From Elusimicrobiota bacterium (lineage in GTDB: Bacteria > Elusimicrobiota > Elusimicrobia > 2-02-FULL-39-32): a stretch of DNA of 7,144 nt. Positions within the stretch are counted from its first letter, which is position 1, and the number at the start of each line of letters is the position of its first letter. Shown in pieces: positions 5,111 through 7,144 of this stretch. The position numbers and the translations under genes are program-made. A model generated the notes under the pieces. The model made no database searches. It was not told the DNA's origin and was given only the letters and a program-made list of their open reading frames with translations. The DNA is taken from the NCBI GenBank assembly GCA_023249835.1, contig JAHFBY010000082.1:1-7144 (forward strand). The letters are read 5' to 3'.

Positions 5111-7144
5111 GCGTCCCAAAATAAATTAATCGTAAAAAAATTTAAATGGAAAGTGTCAAAAACCGAACATTTTGACATTTATTCTTATCCGGGCAGTGAA
5201 CTGCTTTTGGAGTCTTGCGCGCGTTATTTGGAAGACGCATATAAGAGCGTAACCCAGAAATTGCAGGTAGAATTGCCTGTGCGCTCTTCTTTTTTTCTAT
5301 TTAATTCTCATAACGAATTTGAACAAAATAACATCGTGGACGTGGGCGAGGGAACCGGCGGGGTGACCGAAGCTTTTAAAGATCGGTTTCTGGTGTTTAA
5401 CGATGGATCGCAAGCTTGGCTGGACCATGTGATAACTCATGAGTTTACCCATCGAGTGCAGTTTCAGGTACTTTATGCTGGTTTTTGGAAATCGGTTCGG
5501 CTGCTTAAATCTGTGCTTTATCCCCTTTGGTTTATGGAAGGGATGGCGGAGTACACTACCGGAGAGCTGGACGCTACGCAGAGGGATCTGGTCCTGCGCG
5601 ATGCGGTCACTTCCGGCCAATATATCCCTTTAGACTTGCTGCACGGGTTTAACCACGTTAAACCTCACCAGGTGACCCTATCCTACAAAACCGGAAATGC
5701 CGCATTAAACTTTATTAGTCAGGAGTACGGCTCGCAAAAGGTGGGGGAACTCTTAGTGGCGCTTGCGCAAAAGTTCGATATAAACAGCGCTTTACAGGAA
5801 AAGCTGGGATTGGATCTCGCCACCTTAAACAGTAAGTTAAAAGAGCATTTAGACGAGGTTTTTCTAGACCAGGTTAAAGGCTTAAAAGAACCGGAAGAGT
5901 ATGGCCGCGCGCTTACGTTCCCAGATGGTCTTTATCCGGTGTTTGACTCTAATCCTGTTTATACTCCCGATGGACGAAGCATTTATTATTTGACCGACAA
6001 AGGGGGTTTTACCGAGCTTTTTCGCTATGACTGCGACCTCCAAAGGTCTCTGCCGTTAAATATTCAAAAACGGTTTCCGCGTTTGGTGGAAAATATTCAA
6101 AGGGGGGGGAGCGCTTTGTCCGTTTCGAGCGACGGTTCTTCCCTATTCTTCGCCGGGGAAAGCAAACAAACAGACTATATTTATCAATATCAAATTCACC
6201 GCGATAAGTTGAAGAGGATTAAAATACCGTTAGACGGCGCGAGCCAGCCGCAAGTTTTTGCCAACGGCAAACAGATAGTTTTTGTGGGGATGAAGAACGG
6301 TTTGCGCGATATTTATATGGCAATGGCCAACGGCAAACAACTGCGGAATTTGACCAACACTTTTGCCGATGAAAGCTCGCCCCGGGTTTTTCCGGACGAA
6401 TCAAAAATCATCTTTTCACGAGAGTCTCCGGTAAAAGAGGTTTCGGAACGTTACCGGCGCGACCTCTGGACTCTCTCGTTGGTGAGCGGGGAGGAAAAAA
6501 AGATCACGGATATGGAGGCAACCGTGACCGATCCTGCGCTGTCGCCGTCTGGGCATGAGGTCCTTTTCGTTTGCGACTCTGAGGTTGTTCAAGATATCTA
6601 TCAACTGTCTTTGGCAGGGAACGCTTTGCCCAGCCGGTGGACAGAAATTGTTACGGGATTGTTCAATCCCGCCTATTCGCCTGATGGTAAAAACATTGTT
6701 TTTGGGGCCTACCGTAAAGGGGAACAGCACCTCTATCAAGGATCAGTGGAACGTTTACGGCAAGAGCGACCGAACGATCCAGTCTCAGTTTCTTCTCAGC
6801 CGGCCCCTGCTTTATTTACGGCGCCGCGCGTTAGTTCGTCTGTGTCTTACGGTTTCCGCGCGTCCACGGACTTTTTCTTTCCCATATTATTTTATTCTTC
6901 AACCGAAGGGCTTTTTACGTCCGCCTATTGGCAAGCGTCCGAAATGTTGGGAAACCACCAATTGCAAGCTGCGGTGACCTACGCTTCTGCGCTTGATTTT
7001 TTAAACTATCAGGTTTTTTATTCCTATTTGCGGTTCCGTCCGCAATTTTTTTTCGCGTTCGTGGGAGACACTCAACAAAACGTCATTTTAACCACTCGCG
7101 AGACGCGCCGGGAAGACGCGCAGTTTCTAGGAGTCAACTATCCC
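5033..7144 (+). CDS. Exported peptidase MA-like metalloprotease fused to TolB-like propeller and putative outer-membrane barrel (3' end outside window)
   Basis: Frame 2 is open from 5006 to the window end. Counting from CTG 5033, 704 residues are visible. A signal peptide spans about 1-26 (KTK n-region, VVALFFCLSSPLFA core, Ala-Ala at the cut). About 40-290 resembles gluzincin peptidases of the MA-like type: HEFTH at 136-140 (zinc ligands His136, His140; catalytic Glu137), WFMEGMAEY at 166-174 (third ligand, probably Glu169), and SYKTGNAALNFISQEYG at 217-233, the conserved helix after the active site. About 300-575 holds six TolB/WD40-like repeats, each with a P-x-x-x-P-D/S-G-type turn followed by a strand (YTPDGRSIYY near 310, SSDGSSLFF near 366, FANGKQIVF near 408, FPDESKIIF near 450, LSPSGHEVLF near 504, YSPDGKNIVF near 548), i.e. 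one six-bladed propeller. After a Ser/Pro/Gln-rich linker, alternating aromatic strands from about 600, with EMLGNHQLQAAVTY, look like the start of an outer-membrane barrel. The role and substrate are unknown. No ATG/GTG/TTG start fits. It lies 7 bases behind rpsA. Confidence 0.85.
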   Translation, partial: MKTKIVAGPICRVVALFFCLSSPLFAASQNKLIVKKFKWKVSKTEHFDIYSYPGSELLLESCARYLEDAYKSVTQKLQVELPVRSSFFLFNSHNEFEQNNIVDVGEGTGGVTEAFKDRFLVFNDGSQAWLDHVITHEFTHRVQFQVLYAGFWKSVRLLKSVLYPLWFMEGMAEYTTGELDATQRDLVLRDAVTSGQYIPLDLLHGFNHVKPHQVTLSYKTGNAALNFISQEYGSQKVGELLVALAQKFDINSALQEKLGLDLATLNSKLKEHLDEVFLDQVKGLKEPEEYGRALTFPDGLYPVFDSNPVYTPDGRSIYYLTDKGGFTELFRYDCDLQRSLPLNIQKRFPRLVENIQRGGSALSVSSDGSSLFFAGESKQTDYIYQYQIHRDKLKRIKIPLDGASQPQVFANGKQIVFVGMKNGLRDIYMAMANGKQLRNLTNTFADESSPRVFPDESKIIFSRESPVKEVSERYRRDLWTLSLVSGEEKKITDMEATVTDPALSPSGHEVLFVCDSEVVQDIYQLSLAGNALPSRWTEIVTGLFNPAYSPDGKNIVFGAYRKGEQHLYQGSVERLRQERPNDPVSVSSQPAPALFTAPRVSSSVSYGFRASTDFFFPILFYSSTEGLFTSAYWQASEMLGNHQLQAAVTYASALDFLNYQVFYSYLRFRPQFFFAFVGDTQQNVILTTRETRREDAQFLGVNYP
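6102..6109 (+). repeat. Run of eight G in the exported metalloprotease gene
   Basis: A tract of eight G falls within the propeller part, coding Arg-Gly-Gly between the first and second repeats. The frame is intact on both sides with propeller-like sequence, so the length seen here is the ON length. Tracts like this can slip in replication and would throw the rest of the propeller and barrel out of frame; they are also prone to read errors. Confidence 0.8.

Noticed and set aside
5439..6977. Short plus- and minus-strand open frames in the last 1.7 kb
   Set aside because: They overlap the continuous frame 2 that encodes the HEFTH site, propeller repeats and barrel-like strands.
7046..7053. T8 tract near the right edge
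   Set aside because: It codes Phe residues in a predicted barrel strand with the frame intact, and T runs are common in Phe-rich coding; no sign of a terminator hairpin before it.

Overview
The window holds a tightly packed, single-strand (+) run of six genes with almost no non-coding DNA: the 3' part of a prephenate/arogenate dehydrogenase gene (tyrA-like), aroA, cmk, a plsC-type acyltransferase, rpsA, and the 5' part of a large exported protein that runs off the right edge. There are no RNA genes, mobile elements, CRISPR arrays or clear terminators. No stretch over about 10 bases lies outside a gene, provided the last gene starts where proposed (5033).

Organism: the domain is Bacteria, from the bacterial-type cmk-plsC-rpsA order and Shine-Dalgarno-like sites. 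A Gram-negative-type (diderm) envelope is suggested by the last gene: signal peptide, metallopeptidase domain, TolB-like propeller, then what looks like the start of an outer-membrane beta-barrel. The gene order and this protein architecture recall poorly cultured diderm lineages such as Omnitrophota or Elusimicrobiota. That placement is a guess from memory; no search was run.

Layout: 1-543 tyrA-like C-terminal part; 550-1923 aroA (EPSP synthase, with class II-type motifs); 1920-2609 cmk (ATGA overlap with aroA); 2609-3259 plsC-like (TAATG overlap with cmk); 3256-5025 rpsA with six S1 domains (ATGA overlap with plsC); 5033-7144 exported peptidase-propeller-barrel protein. The last gene has no ATG, GTG or TTG start in a position that keeps its signal peptide.

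How the genes fit together: tyrA and aroA act in aromatic amino-acid synthesis, cmk in pyrimidine nucleotide salvage and supply, plsC in phospholipid synthesis, and rpsA in translation initiation. This is a housekeeping, growth-linked operon probably read as one transcript with translational coupling at each junction. A possible extra promoter just before rpsA (perfect TATAAT) could lift S1 output. The outlier is the exported last gene, attached directly behind rpsA; it is the part of the window most worth attention.
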